Positions 9,400 through 21,794 of a DNA stretch of 64,000 nucleotides are shown piece by piece. Position 1 is the first letter of the stretch, and each line of letters begins with the position of its first letter. This DNA comes from Thiomonas intermedia (GTDB lineage Bacteria; Pseudomonadota; Gammaproteobacteria; Burkholderiales; Burkholderiaceae_C): NCBI RefSeq assembly GCF_002028405.1, contig NZ_CP020046.1:1922001-1986000 (forward strand). Reading direction: 5' to 3'. A program made the translations under genes and the position numbers. A model generated the notes under the pieces. The model made no database searches. It was not told the origin of the DNA and saw only the letters and a list, made by a program, of their open reading frames with translations.

Positions 9400-10539
9400 T
9401 CAGCCGCGCGCGATGCGCTGGAAACGGCCGCCGGGCAGGCGCGCGACACGGCCTTGCAGCTCAAGGTCGAGCAGACGCGCGGCAAGCCGGTCGGAAGGCC
9501 AGCCGGTGCGGGCCGACAGATCGTCGAAATCGCGGATCTCAAAGCCGAGGGCGTGCAGGATGTCGCACTCGGGCGGATCGTCCGCTGCGGGCGATGCGTC
9601 TTTCGCCGCGCTCGTCTCGGCGGGCCGCGCGGCCCGTGGGGCGTCCCAGCCAAATTCCTCAAGCACGTCTTGGGCGGTTTCGACGAGCTTGGCACCCTCG
9701 CGGATCAGACGGTGGCAACCGTGCGCCAAAGGGTTGTGAATCGAGCCGGGCATGGCGAAGACTTCGCGGCCCTGCTCGCCTGCCAGGCGGGCAGTGATGA
9801 GGGAGCCGGAGTGCGTGGCGGCTTCCACCACCAGCACCCCGCGCGACAGACCGCTGATGAGCCGGTTGCGGCGCGGAAAATTGCCCTTCGACGGCGAGGT
9901 GCCCAGGGCAAATTCGGACAGCAGCAGCCCGTGATGCGCCACGAGATGCGCCAGCTCTTTGTGGCGCGGCGGATAGACGCGGTCACAGCCGGTGCCGAGG
10001 ACGGCGATGGTCGAGCCAGTCTGTTCGCCTGTCGCGGCCAGCGCGCCGCGATGCGCGGCGGCGTCGATGCCCAGGGCGAAGCCCGACACGATGGTGACTC
10101 CGGCTTCGCTGAACGCCAGGGCGAAAGCATGGGCGTCGCGTTCGCCCTGCGCGGTGGGGGTGCGGGCACCGACCATCGCCAGTCGCCGCGGGGCATCGAG
10201 CAGTGCGGCGTTGCCCAGGGCGTAGAGCAAGGGAGGTGGATCGGCGGTGTCGAGCAGGCTCTGCGGATAGGCAGGGTCGTCCAGGGTGAGGCAAGTTTGC
10301 CCAGGCTGGGCGGCCCAGTGCAGGGTGCGCTCGATCAGGTCGCGTGTCGGGCCGTCGGGCTCGCTCAGCAGTGCCGCCGCCACCGTGCTGCTCACCACCC
10401 GGGTGAGCGCAGCGTGGGGGGCCTGGAAAACCTGTTGCGGCGGGCCGAATGCGGACAGCAGTTGGCGCGCGGTGAGCGCGCCGACGCCCGGCGTCTGCAT
10501 GAGCTGCACCCAGTCGGCGAGGTCTTCAGGCGCTGTCAT
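9400..10539 (-). CDS. dprA: DNA-processing protein DprA
   Basis: DprA binds incoming single-stranded DNA during transformation and loads RecA. The 379-residue protein has an N-terminal helical domain (HhH/SAM-like, VQLMQTPGVGALTARQLL), then the Rossmann core with RLAMVGARTPTAQG, SGFALGIDAAAHRGAL and GTGCDRVYPPRHKEL, and a C-terminal winged-helix-like DML1 region after a linker. It lies 30 bp after the LysM gene and upstream of smg. Its presence suggests, but does not prove, natural competence. Confidence 0.95.
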   Translation of the reverse strand: MTAPEDLADWVQLMQTPGVGALTARQLLSAFGPPQQVFQAPHAALTRVVSSTVAAALLSEPDGPTRDLIERTLHWAAQPGQTCLTLDDPAYPQSLLDTADPPPLLYALGNAALLDAPRRLAMVGARTPTAQGERDAHAFALAFSEAGVTIVSGFALGIDAAAHRGALAATGEQTGSTIAVLGTGCDRVYPPRHKELAHLVAHHGLLLSEFALGTSPSKGNFPRRNRLISGLSRGVLVVEAATHSGSLITARLAGEQGREVFAMPGSIHNPLAHGCHRLIREGAKLVETAQDVLEEFGWDAPRAARPAETSAAKDASPAADDPPECDILHALGFEIRDFDDLSARTGWPSDRLAARLLDLELQGRVARLPGGRFQRIARG

Positions 10540-10569
10540 GCCAGGCCGTGCCGAAGACCGTGGTGGCGA

Positions 10570-11778
10570 TCAGGGCTGGGTGAAGCGGTCGGCGACTTCA
10601 ACCGGTTCGTCGGCCGACAGAATGAGCGCGTAGGCCACGTGCTTGAAGGTGCGGAACACCATCATGACGCCGACGCGACGGTCGGGCAGCTCGATCTCGG
10701 GCTTGCCGGGGGTCGTGGTGTCTTTGACCATGCGGCTGTTGTGCCACAGCGCCAGCACGTCACCGCGCTCCAGGCCGTCGGCTGCGCCGCGGTTGAGCGC
10801 GACCACGCTGTTCTTGGCCGCCATGCTCAGATCGCCGTAGATGGAGACGATGTCGCCGCTGATCGGCTTGGCCGGGGCATGCGGGGTGTAATTCATGTAT
10901 TCGCGCGGCGGCGCGATGACCAGGCGGTCACCCACGCCGACTTCGCGCTCGATGCCATCGACCCGGAACACCGACACCGCATCCGGCCCCGACGGCGCCT
11001 CTGCAAGGCTGGTGGTGCCAAGGTACTCGGCCTGGTAGGCGATGACCTTCTTGGTGGCCGGATCGACCAGCGGCTTGGCGGGCCGGTAAATCTGATAGCG
11101 CGTGGCCTTGCTCACATCGCCGCGCACATAGACCTGCGTGCCCGGCGAGGCCATGGTGTGCCCCTTGGGCAGCGCCACGATGCGCGGCGAGGCTTCCAGG
11201 GTGTCGGGCTCGACGATGAGGGGCTGGGTGAGGAAGGGTGCGATGAGTTCCGGCGAGATGGTGGGAATGCCTTCGGGAGGCAGCAGGCTCGATTCCACCT
11301 GCGGGTTGAGCTTCACCGTAGGCATGCCCTGATCGCCACTGCCCATACTGAGGCGGGCGCGTCCGTTGGAGATGTCGAGATAGAGCGTCTGGCCCGGAAA
11401 AATCCAGTGCGGATTACGGATCTGCTGCAGATTCATGCCCCACAGCTTGGGCCAGTTCCAGGGTTTGCGCAGATACATGCCGGCAATCGCCCAAAGGGTG
11501 TCGCCACGCTTGACGGTATAGGAAGAGGGAGCATTGGCGGCCAGCTCGCTGACCGGGACGCCGGTCTGGGCGGTCAGCTCGGCCTGCGCGCGCTGTGTCG
11601 GCGCGACGGGATAGTTGGGCAGGCCGTGCAGCGAGGGCGCGGGTGTGGCGGGGTCGGCCGCGTAGGCCGCCCACGGCGCGGAGCCCGCCAGCAACAAGAC
11701 GGCCGCCAGTGCGTGGTGTCGCAAGCCGCGGTGTGAAACCCGGTTGAACAACGGGTGGTGGAAAGCCGGTTTCAGCAT
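10570..11778 (-). CDS. LysM peptidoglycan-binding domain protein
   Basis: 402 residues from ATG at 11778, chosen because the signal peptide (HHALAAVLLLAGSAPWAAYA) then lies at the N-terminus. One LysM domain at about residues 86-135 reads SYTVKRGDTLWAIAGMYL and PHWIFPGQTLYLD. The long C-terminal part is of unknown fold. The protein is probably exported and bound to peptidoglycan. The LysM-dprA-smg order, divergent from def-fmt, is common in Burkholderiales. Confidence 0.88.
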   Translation of the reverse strand: MLKPAFHHPLFNRVSHRGLRHHALAAVLLLAGSAPWAAYAADPATPAPSLHGLPNYPVAPTQRAQAELTAQTGVPVSELAANAPSSYTVKRGDTLWAIAGMYLRKPWNWPKLWGMNLQQIRNPHWIFPGQTLYLDISNGRARLSMGSGDQGMPTVKLNPQVESSLLPPEGIPTISPELIAPFLTQPLIVEPDTLEASPRIVALPKGHTMASPGTQVYVRGDVSKATRYQIYRPAKPLVDPATKKVIAYQAEYLGTTSLAEAPSGPDAVSVFRVDGIEREVGVGDRLVIAPPREYMNYTPHAPAKPISGDIVSIYGDLSMAAKNSVVALNRGAADGLERGDVLALWHNSRMVKDTTTPGKPEIELPDRRVGVMMVFRTFKHVAYALILSADEPVEVADRFTQP

Positions 11779-12072
11779 GGCGCAAGTCCCCAGATCAAAA
11801 CGACGACCACATCCTGCGCGGTGTGGTTTATTGTGAATCTGCCCCCCGTGGAAATTTGCGATTCCAGGGCCCATATCTCAAGATTGTTGAGCACATTGTG
11901 CACGCAACACCTTGATGCGGCAATCAAATCACGGCGCGGGCGCCGTTTGGGAGGGTTCGCAGTTGCAAGAATGTTGCGAGCCCTGTGCCACGTGGCGGTG
12001 CGGTCGGAATGAGCCGCCCTGTTTTGGCAATGGGAAAGGCCCATTTCATCGGAAATAACTAAAATCGAATCC

Positions 12073-12579
12073 ATGGACACTTTGACCATTCTTCAATATC
12101 CCGATCCGCGTCTCTACACCGTGGCCAAACCGGTTGCGGTCGTCGACGACAGGGTGCGGGCGCTGACCTCCGCCATGCTGGAAACCATGTACGCCTCCAA
12201 CGGCGTCGGGCTGGCCGCCACTCAGGTGGATGTGCATGAGCGCATCATCGTGATGGACACCTCGGAAGAGCGCAACCGCCCGGTCGTGCTGATCAATCCG
12301 GAAATCGTCCGGCACAGCGCGGAGGAGAAGGAATGGGAGGAGGGCTGCCTGTCCGTTCCCGGTATCTACGACAAGGTCACGCGGCCGGCCACGGTCCGGG
12401 TCCGCGCGCTGGACGCGCAAGGCCAGTCTTTCGAGATGGACGCCGACGGCCTGACCGCGGTCTGCATCCAGCATGAGATGGACCATCTGCTGGGCAAGGT
12501 GTTCGTCGATTACCTCTCGGTGCTCAAGCGCAATCGCATCAAGACCAAGATGATCAAGCGTCAGAGGCAGGCCGCTTGA
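12073..12579 (+). CDS. def: Peptide deformylase
   Basis: Removes the N-formyl group from nascent proteins; an Fe2+/Zn2+ enzyme. The 168-residue protein has the three family motifs: [18 protein letters not shown] (metal Cys) and [12 protein letters not shown] (HExxH). It is followed by fmt with a 4-bp overlap, the classical def-fmt operon. A 294-bp AT-richer gap upstream separates it from the divergent LysM gene and must hold both promoters; no RNA gene is seen there. Confidence 0.97.
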   Translation: MDTLTILQYPDPRLYTVAKPVAVVDDRVRALTSAMLETMYASNGVGLAATQVDVHERIIVMDTSEERNRPVVLINPEIVRHSAEEKEWEEGCLSVPGIYDKVTRPATVRVRALDAQGQSFEMDADGLTAVCIQHEMDHLLGKVFVDYLSVLKRNRIKTKMIKRQRQAA

Positions 12580-13574
12580 TCGAGGCCCTGTCCACGCCCC
12601 TGGCCGCGCGACGCCTGCGTGTCGCCTTTGCCGGTACGCCCGAATTTGCCGCGCAGGCGCTGCGCGCCCTTCTGGACGCGGGCTATGCGGTGCCGCTGGT
12701 CCTGACCCAGCCCGACCGGCCGGCTGGCCGGGGTATGAAGCTGCAGGCCAGTCCGGTCAAGCTGATTGCCGCCGATGCGCAACTGGCCGTCCTGCAGCCT
12801 CAAGGCCTGCGGCTGGACGGGCGGTACGGCGACCAGGCCGCGCAAGCCCACGCGGCGCTGCGCGCCGCCCAGGCGGACGTGCTGGTCGTGGCCGCCTACG
12901 GTTTGATTCTGCCCACGTCGGTGCTGACCCTGCCGCGATACGGTTGTCTGAATATTCACGGCTCCCTGCTGCCGCGCTGGCGCGGTGCGGCGCCGATCCA
13001 GCGTGCCATCGAGGCGGGGGATGCGCAGACGGGCATCACCCTGATGCAGATGGATGCCGGACTCGACACTGGCGACATGTTGTTGGAGCAGGCGCTTGCG
13101 ATCGACCCTGCCGACACGGCCGCCACACTGCACGATAAATTGGCCGACCTCGGGGCGGCCCTGGTGGTTCAGGGCCTGGACGCCCTGGAGCGCGGCGACT
13201 TGCATCCTCGCCGTCAGCCCGAAGTCGGGGTGACGTATGCCGCAAAGATTGCGAAAGACGAAGCCCGGATGCAGTGGACGCTGTCCGCCGATCAGCTCGC
13301 GCGAAAAGTGCGGGCGTTCACGCCCTGGCCGGGGACGCAGTTCCATCTTCCCGACGGGGCCCTGGTCAAGGTTGGCGCGGCCGAGGCCTTGCAGGCGACC
13401 TCGCCCGCCGGTCTGCCCGGTCAGGTTCTGCAGTCGAGCGCCGAGGGGCTGGATGTGTGCTGCGGCGAAGGGGTGCTGCGCATCACCCGGCTGCAAAGAC
13501 CCGGCGGCACCATGCAGCATGCGGCGCAATGGCGGCAGCCCGGGCCCGATCTCACGGGGCTGATGCTGTCTTGA
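12576..13574 (+). CDS. fmt: Methionyl-tRNA formyltransferase
   Basis: Formylates initiator Met-tRNA using 10-formyl-THF. The 332-residue protein shows [14 protein letters not shown], the catalytic block [17 protein letters not shown] and the essential Asp in [10 protein letters not shown], then the C-terminal OB-like domain. The proposed start is TTG at 12576 in a TTGA overlap with the def stop, preceded by an AGGCAGG-like site. An alternative start slightly downstream cannot be excluded. Confidence 0.95.
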   Translation: MIEALSTPLAARRLRVAFAGTPEFAAQALRALLDAGYAVPLVLTQPDRPAGRGMKLQASPVKLIAADAQLAVLQPQGLRLDGRYGDQAAQAHAALRAAQADVLVVAAYGLILPTSVLTLPRYGCLNIHGSLLPRWRGAAPIQRAIEAGDAQTGITLMQMDAGLDTGDMLLEQALAIDPADTAATLHDKLADLGAALVVQGLDALERGDLHPRRQPEVGVTYAAKIAKDEARMQWTLSADQLARKVRAFTPWPGTQFHLPDGALVKVGAAEALQATSPAGLPGQVLQSSAEGLDVCCGEGVLRITRLQRPGGTMQHAAQWRQPGPDLTGLMLS

Positions 13575-13662
13575 GTCGCACAACTTGACCCCATTGCAGG
13601 CTTGAACTTTGGTTTCGCTGCACAATCTAGCGGTGTTGTATCCAAACGTATCGGAGTAAAGC

Positions 13663-14532
13663 ATGTTCAACGTCATGAAAACCGCCATCCTGATGGCTGC
13701 GATCACCGCGCTCTTCGTGGTGATCGGCTCGCTGCTGGGTGGCAAGCAGGGCATGATGCTGGCGCTGTTGTTCGCTTTGGGCATGAATTTCTTCAGCTAC
13801 TGGTTCAGCGACAAGATGGTGCTGAAGATGTACAACGCGCAAGAGGTCGACGCCAGCAGCGCGCCGCAGTTCTATGCGATGGTGCAGGAACTCGCCCAGC
13901 GCGCCGGGCTGCCCATGCCGCGGGTCTATCTCATCCAGGAAGACGCGCCCAATGCTTTTGCCACTGGGCGCAATCCGGAGCACGCGGCGGTCGCGGCCAC
14001 CACGGGCATCCTACGCGTGCTCAGCGCCCGCGAACTGCGCGGCGTGATGGCCCACGAGCTCGCGCATGTGAAGCACCGCGACATTCTGATTTCCACCATT
14101 TCGGCCACGATGGCCGGTGCCATTTCGGCGCTGGCCAATTTCGCGATGTTCTTTGGCGGACGCGATTCCGAAGGGCGCCCGGCGAACCCGATCGCCAGCA
14201 TTGCCGTGGCAATCCTGGCACCCCTGGCCGCGAGCTTGATCCAGATGGCGATCTCCCGCGCCCGCGAATTCGAGGCGGACCGGGGCGGCGCCGAGATTTC
14301 GGGTGATCCCGCAGCGCTGGCCGCGGCCTTGCAGAAGATCGAGGCTTACGCGCGCGGCGTGCCGTTTCAGGCCGCCGAGGCGCATCCGGCCACGGCGCAG
14401 ATGATGATTCTCAACCCTTTGCATGGGGGCGGCATCGCCAAGCTGTTCAGCACGCACCCGGCCACCGAGGAGCGCGTGGCCCGGCTGATGCAGATGGCGC
14501 AGACCGGACCAGCGCAGGCCTGGCAAGGCTGA
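13663..14532 (+). CDS. htpX: Membrane zinc metalloprotease HtpX
   Basis: An M48 inner-membrane protease for quality control of membrane proteins. The 289-residue protein has two N-terminal membrane helices (about 5-25 and 30-48), the zinc motif [12 protein letters not shown], two more hydrophobic segments and the third ligand Glu in [12 protein letters not shown]. It is separated from fmt by 88 bp, so it may have its own promoter, and is followed by a strong terminator. Confidence 0.96.
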   Translation: MFNVMKTAILMAAITALFVVIGSLLGGKQGMMLALLFALGMNFFSYWFSDKMVLKMYNAQEVDASSAPQFYAMVQELAQRAGLPMPRVYLIQEDAPNAFATGRNPEHAAVAATTGILRVLSARELRGVMAHELAHVKHRDILISTISATMAGAISALANFAMFFGGRDSEGRPANPIASIAVAILAPLAASLIQMAISRAREFEADRGGAEISGDPAALAAALQKIEAYARGVPFQAAEAHPATAQMMILNPLHGGGIAKLFSTHPATEERVARLMQMAQTGPAQAWQG

Positions 14533-14553
14533 ACCGCGGCGTCATCACAAAGC

Positions 14554-14589
14554 AAAGCCCGGCGGGCCTCTCGGCCCGCCGGGCTTTTT
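14554..14589. terminator. Strong GC-rich terminator after htpX
   Basis: A 15-bp stem, AAAGCCCGGCGGGCC (14554-14568), loop TCTC and the exact complement to 14587, with TTTTT on the plus-strand side and AAA on the other. It lies between convergent htpX and the small membrane protein gene and probably serves both. Confidence 0.88.
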
Positions 14590-14601
14590 GCTGGAAGCTG
14601 A

Positions 14602-14964
14602 TTACCGACGCCTTCCGAACTGCACCCCTTCCAGGGCGCTGTCGATGATGACGCCGGCGATGCTGTACAGAATCGATCCGAGCAGCGCCGCGCCGAAGCT
14701 GCGCACTGCAAAGCCCTCGATCACGCCCGATGCGGCGTAGAACATGGCCGCGTTGAGCACAAAGAAAAACAGCCCGAGGGTCAGAATGGTGATCGGCAGA
14801 GTGAGGATGAACAGAATGGGCCGGACCAGCGCGTTGAGCAGGCCGATGAAAAACGCGGCCCACATGGCGGCCCCGAAGCCCGAGACCTGCACGCCGCTGT
14901 AGAGGTAGGCCACGGCCAGCAGGGCGCAGGCGGATAGAAGCCACTTCAGCAAGAGTTTGAGCAT
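14602..14964 (-). CDS. Small four-helix membrane protein (phage-holin IV / YvlD-like)
   Basis: 120 residues, nearly all hydrophobic, with four predicted membrane helices and the block GLLNALVRPILFILTLPITILTLGLF split across two of them, typical of the 'phage holin family' (YvlD-like) proteins. These are usually chromosomal membrane proteins of unknown role rather than prophage lysis genes, and no phage genes are nearby. It is 17 bp downstream of purB and probably transcribed with it. Confidence 0.85.
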   Translation of the reverse strand: MLKLLLKWLLSACALLAVAYLYSGVQVSGFGAAMWAAFFIGLLNALVRPILFILTLPITILTLGLFFFVLNAAMFYAASGVIEGFAVRSFGAALLGSILYSIAGVIIDSALEGVQFGRRR

Positions 14965-14981
14965 CGCGGGTCTCCCAGGGT

Positions 14982-17133
<2,152 letters not shown>

Positions 17134-17646
17134 TCAAAGATTCCGCGCGGCTTCAAGCGCCCACAGCAGGGCGAACCGTGCCGCCTGCAGACGGACCGCG
17201 CTGCGATCACCCGCGAACAGGGCGTGGCGTGCTTCCAGGCTCGCCGCAAGCCCCTGTCCCGTGGCGAGGCCGAACCAAACCGTGCCGACCGGTTTTGCCT
17301 CACTGCCACCGCTGGGGCCGGCAATGCCGGTGACGGCCACGGCCAGATCGGCGCGGGCGCTCAGGAGCGCGCCGCGGGCCATGGCCCGCGCGACTTCGGG
17401 GCTGACCGCGCCGACCTGCTCGAACAAGTCTGCGTCCACCCCGAGCAGATCGGTCTTCGCGGTGTTGGCGTAGGTCACGACGCCGCGCTCGAACCAGGCG
17501 CTCGATCCGGCCGCGCTGGTGACTGCGGCGGCGATCAATCCCCCGGTGCAGGATTCGGCCGTGGCCAGATGCAGGCGCCGTCGCTCCAGCGCCGGGCCCA
17601 ACTCGGCCGCGAGGGTACAGAGGTCTGCGAAGTCCGGGGAAGGCAA
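17134..17646 (-). CDS. pncC: Nicotinamide-nucleotide amidohydrolase (CinA C-terminal domain protein)
   Basis: Converts NMN to nicotinate mononucleotide in pyridine nucleotide recycling. The 170-residue stand-alone CinA C-terminal domain shows TAESCTGGLIAAAVTSAAGSS, GVVTYANTAKTDLLGV and VAVTGIAGPSGGSEAKPVGTVW. It is 3 bp downstream of pgpA, and thiL-pgpA-pncC form one operon, as in many betaproteobacteria. Confidence 0.94.
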   Translation of the reverse strand: MPSPDFADLCTLAAELGPALERRRLHLATAESCTGGLIAAAVTSAAGSSAWFERGVVTYANTAKTDLLGVDADLFEQVGAVSPEVARAMARGALLSARADLAVAVTGIAGPSGGSEAKPVGTVWFGLATGQGLAASLEARHALFAGDRSAVRLQAARFALLWALEAARNL

Positions 17647-17649
17647 GGT

Positions 17650-18171
17650 TCAGATCCAGGCGTAAAGGCGGATGCCCAAAGCCATCACCAGCAGCGTGAA
17701 CGCGGCAGCGATCAGGTCGTCGAGCATGATGCCGAAGCCACCTTTCACATGCCGATCCGCCCAGCCGACCGCCAGCCACTTGCCGGCATCGAAGGCGCGA
17801 AACAGCAGAAAGGCCGCGAGCTGCTCGGCCCAGCCCGCCGGGGTGACGAGCAGCAGAATGAGCCAGAAGGCAATGATTTCGTCCCACACCACCGGCGAGG
17901 CGTCTTCGAGGCCGAGGGCCCGTGAGGTGTGGCCGCAGGCCCAGACGCCGATCAGTGTGCCCACGCCGATGACCACCGCCCAGTCCAGCGGTCCCAGCCA
18001 TAGGGCGAGCAGGTCGTAGCTGGCCCAGGCGAACAGGGTGCCCGCCGTGCCGGGCGCAATCGGGGAGAGGCCGCTGCCAAAACCCAGCGCCAGGACATGC
18101 AGGGGGTTGCGCCACATGAAGCGCCAGGAGGCGCCTTGGGCTGCGGCTGGGATGGGGGTGGATGCGGTCAT
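17650..18171 (-). CDS. pgpA: Phosphatidylglycerophosphatase A
   Basis: Dephosphorylates phosphatidylglycerol phosphate to phosphatidylglycerol in the inner membrane. It has 173 residues from ATG at 18171, which overlaps the thiL stop by 4 bp (ATGA); longer in-frame extension upstream is out-of-frame thiL sequence. Motifs are FGSGLSPIAPGTAGTL, VWDEIIAFWLIL and FRAFDAGKWLAVGWADRH with GGFGIMLDDLIAA. Membrane helices alternate with these blocks. Confidence 0.95.
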   Translation of the reverse strand: MTASTPIPAAAQGASWRFMWRNPLHVLALGFGSGLSPIAPGTAGTLFAWASYDLLALWLGPLDWAVVIGVGTLIGVWACGHTSRALGLEDASPVVWDEIIAFWLILLLVTPAGWAEQLAAFLLFRAFDAGKWLAVGWADRHVKGGFGIMLDDLIAAAFTLLVMALGIRLYAWI

Positions 18172-19151
18172 GGAGGCGAGGAAGAAGGGCGGAAATGATC
18201 GAATCCCGCGTAGGCATTGTCCAACACCCGTCCCTGGGCGTCGATGAGCCGCAGCCCCGGCTCGACATCGATGTGGCCGATGCGGGTGATCGGCGTGGCG
18301 GCTCGCGCCGCGGCAGCCTCGACCGCGCGGCACGCGGTCGCCGGTGCGGTGAACAGGAGCTCGTAATCGTCGCCGCCTGCGAGTTGGCACAGACGCCGCC
18401 GTGAGGGCGTCAGCGCACGCAGGGCTTCGCTGGCCGGGAGGGCATCGGCCTCGACCGTGGCGCCCACGGCGCTGGCGCGCAGGATGTGGCCGAGGTCGGC
18501 CAGCAGGCCGTCGGACACGTCGAGCGCGGCATGGGCCAGGCCGCGCAGCGCCAGTCCGAGCGCGATGCGGGGTTCGGGGCGGTCCATGCGCCTCAGGGTC
18601 GCGGTCTGGTCATGCGCATCCAGCGCCCATTCGCCAAGGCGATGACCGAGCGCCAGGCGGGCGTCGCCCACGGTTCCCGACACCCAGAGATCGTCGCCTG
18701 GCCTGGCGCCACTGCGCAGCAGAGCCAGGCCCTGGGGTACGGTGCCCAGCACGGTGACGCAGAGGTTGCGCGGGCCGCGGGTGGTGTCGCCTCCGATCAG
18801 CTCGATGTCGTGGCGGTCGGCCAGGTCTAGAAGGCCGCGCGAAAACCCTGCCAGCCACCGGGCATCGGCCTCGGGCAAAGCCATGGCCAGGGTGAAGGCC
18901 AGCGGCTTGGCGCCGATGGCGGCCAGATCGGACAGGTTGACGGCAAGGGTCTTGTGCCCCAGCGCTTCGGGGTCGGCGTCGGCGAAGAAGTGTCGCCCCT
19001 CGACCAGCATGTCGCTGGAAATGGCCAATCGTTCATTCGGGGCCGGTGCGGCCAGCAAGGCGCAATCGTCGCCCACACCGAGCACGGCGCGGCGCGGAGG
19101 ACGGGTGAAGTAGCGGGCGATGAGATCGAATTCGCCGAGGGGCGCGGTCAT
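18168..19151 (-). CDS. thiL: Thiamine-monophosphate kinase
   Basis: Phosphorylates thiamine monophosphate to thiamine pyrophosphate. The 327-residue protein shows GEFDLIARYF at the start, GVGDDCALL, the metal-binding SDMLVEGRHFF, KTLAVNLSDLAAIGAKP and GGDTTRGP. It is the first gene of the thiL-pgpA-pncC operon and is divergent from maeB across about 129 bp. No TPP riboswitch is evident upstream. Confidence 0.96.
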   Translation of the reverse strand: MTAPLGEFDLIARYFTRPPRRAVLGVGDDCALLAAPAPNERLAISSDMLVEGRHFFADADPEALGHKTLAVNLSDLAAIGAKPLAFTLAMALPEADARWLAGFSRGLLDLADRHDIELIGGDTTRGPRNLCVTVLGTVPQGLALLRSGARPGDDLWVSGTVGDARLALGHRLGEWALDAHDQTATLRRMDRPEPRIALGLALRGLAHAALDVSDGLLADLGHILRASAVGATVEADALPASEALRALTPSRRRLCQLAGGDDYELLFTAPATACRAVEAAAARAATPITRIGHIDVEPGLRLIDAQGRVLDNAYAGFDHFRPSSSPP

Positions 19152-19280
19152 GGTGGGTCAAGCTGGATGGGGCGTGCCATGTTCGCATATCGGCGCGCCG
19201 ACAGGCTCCTACAATGACGTTTTCCCGCGCGGCGACAAGATGCGAAACGTTCACGACGGCCGCGTGAGGAGGAGACAGTC

Positions 19281-21569
19281 ATGTCCAGCTCAGAAGACAC
19301 CAAGGCCAAGCTCCGCCAGGCCGCGCTCGAGTATCACGAGTTTCCACGCCCCGGCAAACTGGCCGTCGTCGCCACCAAGCAGTTGTCCAACCAGCGCGAC
19401 CTTGCGCTGGCGTATTCGCCCGGCGTGGCGTCGGCCTGCGAGGAAATCCACGCCCACCCCGACGATGCGTTCCGCTACACCGGGCGCGGCAACCTCGTGG
19501 CGGTCATCACCAACGGCACGGCGGTGCTGGGTCTGGGCGATATCGGTCCGCTGGCGGCCAAGCCCGTGATGGAAGGCAAGGCGGTGCTGTTCAAGAAGTT
19601 CGCGGGCATCGATGTATTCGACATCGAAGTGAACGAAAAAGACCCGGCGAAGCTGGTTGAAATCATCGCCGCGCTGGAGCCCACGTTCGGCGGGATCAAT
19701 CTCGAAGACATCAAGGCCCCGGAGTGTTTCGAGGTTGAGCGCAAGCTGCGCACCCGCATGGGCATCCCGGTGTTCCACGACGACCAGCATGGCACCGCCA
19801 TCATCGTCGGCGCGGCCATTCTCAATGGCCTGAAGGTGGTGGGCAAAGATATCGCCCAGGTCAAGCTGGTGTGCTCCGGTGCGGGCGCGGCGGCACTGGC
19901 CTGCCTGAGCCTGCTGGTCGATCTGGGTATGCCGCGCGAAAACATCTGGGTCAGCGATCTGGCCGGCGTGGTGTACGCGGGCCGGACCGAACTGATGGAC
20001 GACGACAAATGTCGCTTCGCCCAGGAAACCACGGCCCGCACCCTGGCCGAGATCATTGAGGGTGCCGACGTGTTTCTCGGGTTGTCGGCCGGTGGCGTGC
20101 TCAAACCGGAGTACGCCCAGCGCATGGCGGACAAGCCCATCATCCTGGCGCTGGCCAATCCCAATCCGGAAATCCTGCCGGAAACCGCCCGTGCGGTGCG
20201 TCCCGACGCCATCATTGCCACGGGCCGATCGGACTATCCCAACCAGGTCAACAACGTCCTGTGCTTCCCCTACATTTTCCGTGGCGCGCTCGACAGCGGC
20301 GCCACCACCATCACGGCGGAAATGGAGGTGGCTGCGGTGCATGCCATTGCCGAACTGGCGCAGGCCGAACAGAGCGACGTGGTGGCAGCCACCTATGTCG
20401 GTGAACCGCTGCGTTTCGGTCCCGACTATCTCATTCCCAAGCCCTTCGACCCGCGGCTGATGATCAAGATTGCGCCGGCGGTCGCCGAGGCGGCGGCGAA
20501 GAGCGGCGTGGCGCGTCGGCCCATCGCCGACATGGACGCCTACCGCGACAGCCTGCAGCAGTTCGTCTACCAGTCGGGTGCGTTGATGCGTCCGATGTTC
20601 AGCGTGGCCAAGAAGGCCGCAAAGAAGCGCATCGTCTACGCCGAGGGCGAGGACGAACGGGTGCTGCGAGCGGTGCGTGTGGTGGTCGACGAGCATCTGG
20701 CGCGGCCCATCCTGGTCGGTCGTCCCGCGGTCATCGCCAAGCGCATCGAGCGCTTCGGGCTCAGGCTGGAGCAAGGGCGCGACTTCGATGTGGTCAACAC
20801 CGACAACGACGAACGCTATCGCGATTTCTGGCAGAGCTACCACCAGCTCGCGGGACGAAAAGGTGTCACGCCCGCGATGGCCAAGATCGAAATGCGCCGC
20901 CGCCTCACCCTCATCAGCGCCATGATGCTGCACAAGGGCGAGGCCGATGGCATGCTCTGCGGCACCTGGGGGCAGACGCACATCCACCTGCACTACATCG
21001 ATCAGGTGATCGGCCGTCGCTCCAGCGCCAATGTCTATGCGGCGATGAATGTGCTGGTGCTGCCCGGGCGCCAGGTGGCCCTGGTCGATACGCACGTCAA
21101 CATCGACCCCACCGCCGCCGAAGTCGCCGAGATCACCAGCATGGCGGCTCAGGAGCTGCGCCGCTTTGGCATCGTTCCCAAGGCGGCGCTGCTCTCGCAT
21201 TCCAACTTCGGTTCGTCCACGGCACCCAGTGCGGTGAAGATGCGCGAAGCACTCGCGCTGTTGCACCAGCGCGAGCCCGGTCTGGAGGTTGATGGGGAAA
21301 TGCAGGGAGATACCGCCGTCGACCCCGTCCTTCGCGCCAGCCTGCTGGCCGAGTCGACCCTGAGCGGCGAGGCCAATCTGCTGGTATTTCCGGATCTGGA
21401 CGCCGCCAATATTGCCTACAACCTGCTCAAAGCCACCGCAGGGAACAACATCGCCATCGGCCCCATTCTGCTGGGGGCGGCCAAGCCAGTGCACATCCTG
21501 ACCGCTTCCAGCACGGTGCGTCGCATCGTCAACATGACCGCGCTGACGGTCGCCGAAGCCAACCTCTGA
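19281..21569 (+). CDS. maeB: NADP-dependent malic enzyme with phosphotransacetylase-like C-terminal domain
   Basis: Oxidative decarboxylation of malate to pyruvate with NADP+. The 762 residues match the long hybrid form. The malic domain (about 1-420) contains [34 protein letters not shown] and [12 protein letters not shown]. From about residue 440 comes a phosphate acetyl/butyryl-transferase-like domain ([25 protein letters not shown]) that in relatives is regulatory rather than catalytic. AGGAGGAGAC lies just upstream of the ATG. A GC-rich hairpin follows the gene. Confidence 0.96.
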   Translation: MSSSEDTKAKLRQAALEYHEFPRPGKLAVVATKQLSNQRDLALAYSPGVASACEEIHAHPDDAFRYTGRGNLVAVITNGTAVLGLGDIGPLAAKPVMEGKAVLFKKFAGIDVFDIEVNEKDPAKLVEIIAALEPTFGGINLEDIKAPECFEVERKLRTRMGIPVFHDDQHGTAIIVGAAILNGLKVVGKDIAQVKLVCSGAGAAALACLSLLVDLGMPRENIWVSDLAGVVYAGRTELMDDDKCRFAQETTARTLAEIIEGADVFLGLSAGGVLKPEYAQRMADKPIILALANPNPEILPETARAVRPDAIIATGRSDYPNQVNNVLCFPYIFRGALDSGATTITAEMEVAAVHAIAELAQAEQSDVVAATYVGEPLRFGPDYLIPKPFDPRLMIKIAPAVAEAAAKSGVARRPIADMDAYRDSLQQFVYQSGALMRPMFSVAKKAAKKRIVYAEGEDERVLRAVRVVVDEHLARPILVGRPAVIAKRIERFGLRLEQGRDFDVVNTDNDERYRDFWQSYHQLAGRKGVTPAMAKIEMRRRLTLISAMMLHKGEADGMLCGTWGQTHIHLHYIDQVIGRRSSANVYAAMNVLVLPGRQVALVDTHVNIDPTAAEVAEITSMAAQELRRFGIVPKAALLSHSNFGSSTAPSAVKMREALALLHQREPGLEVDGEMQGDTAVDPVLRASLLAESTLSGEANLLVFPDLDAANIAYNLLKATAGNNIAIGPILLGAAKPVHILTASSTVRRIVNMTALTVAEANL

Positions 21570-21575
21570 GAGTGG

Positions 21576-21605
21576 GGCTTGCCCGCCCGAGTCGGCGGGC
21601 AAGCC
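21576..21605 (+). terminator. GC-rich hairpin after maeB
   Basis: A 12-bp perfect stem (21576-21587 with 21594-21605) and a 6-nt loop start 7 bases after the maeB stop. There is no U-tract, so it is a weak terminator or a 3'-end stabiliser. The rest of the gap to 21794 is AT-richer and is expected to carry the RNase gene promoter; no convincing -35/-10 pair was settled on. Confidence 0.5.
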
Positions 21606-21794
21606 GGGCGCGCGGCAAAACCTGCCTAAAAATTGGGCGAATCCTTGTGTTTTCGTGGCGCTTTCGCTACGATTGCTGCCTTATTGAATAAGCCAGCAGC
21701 AAGCCTTCAGCGCGCCAGTCGCACGGTAATTGCTTGCATTTTTAACGCATTTGCGTCCATTTGCCTCTAATCGCGCGGAAATACGCGCTGCAGC

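Noticed and set aside
11779-12072. tRNA or small RNA gene in the def/LysM gap
   Set aside because: No cloverleaf with a TTCGA-type T-loop or matching acceptor stem was found; only short inverted repeats occur.
14602-14964. Prophage holin
   Set aside because: The family name mentions phage holin, but there are no lysis, capsid or integrase genes around; it looks like a chromosomal membrane protein following purB.
19152-19280. TPP riboswitch upstream of thiL
   Set aside because: The conserved CUGAGA/GGAUC-type core motifs were not found in the gap.
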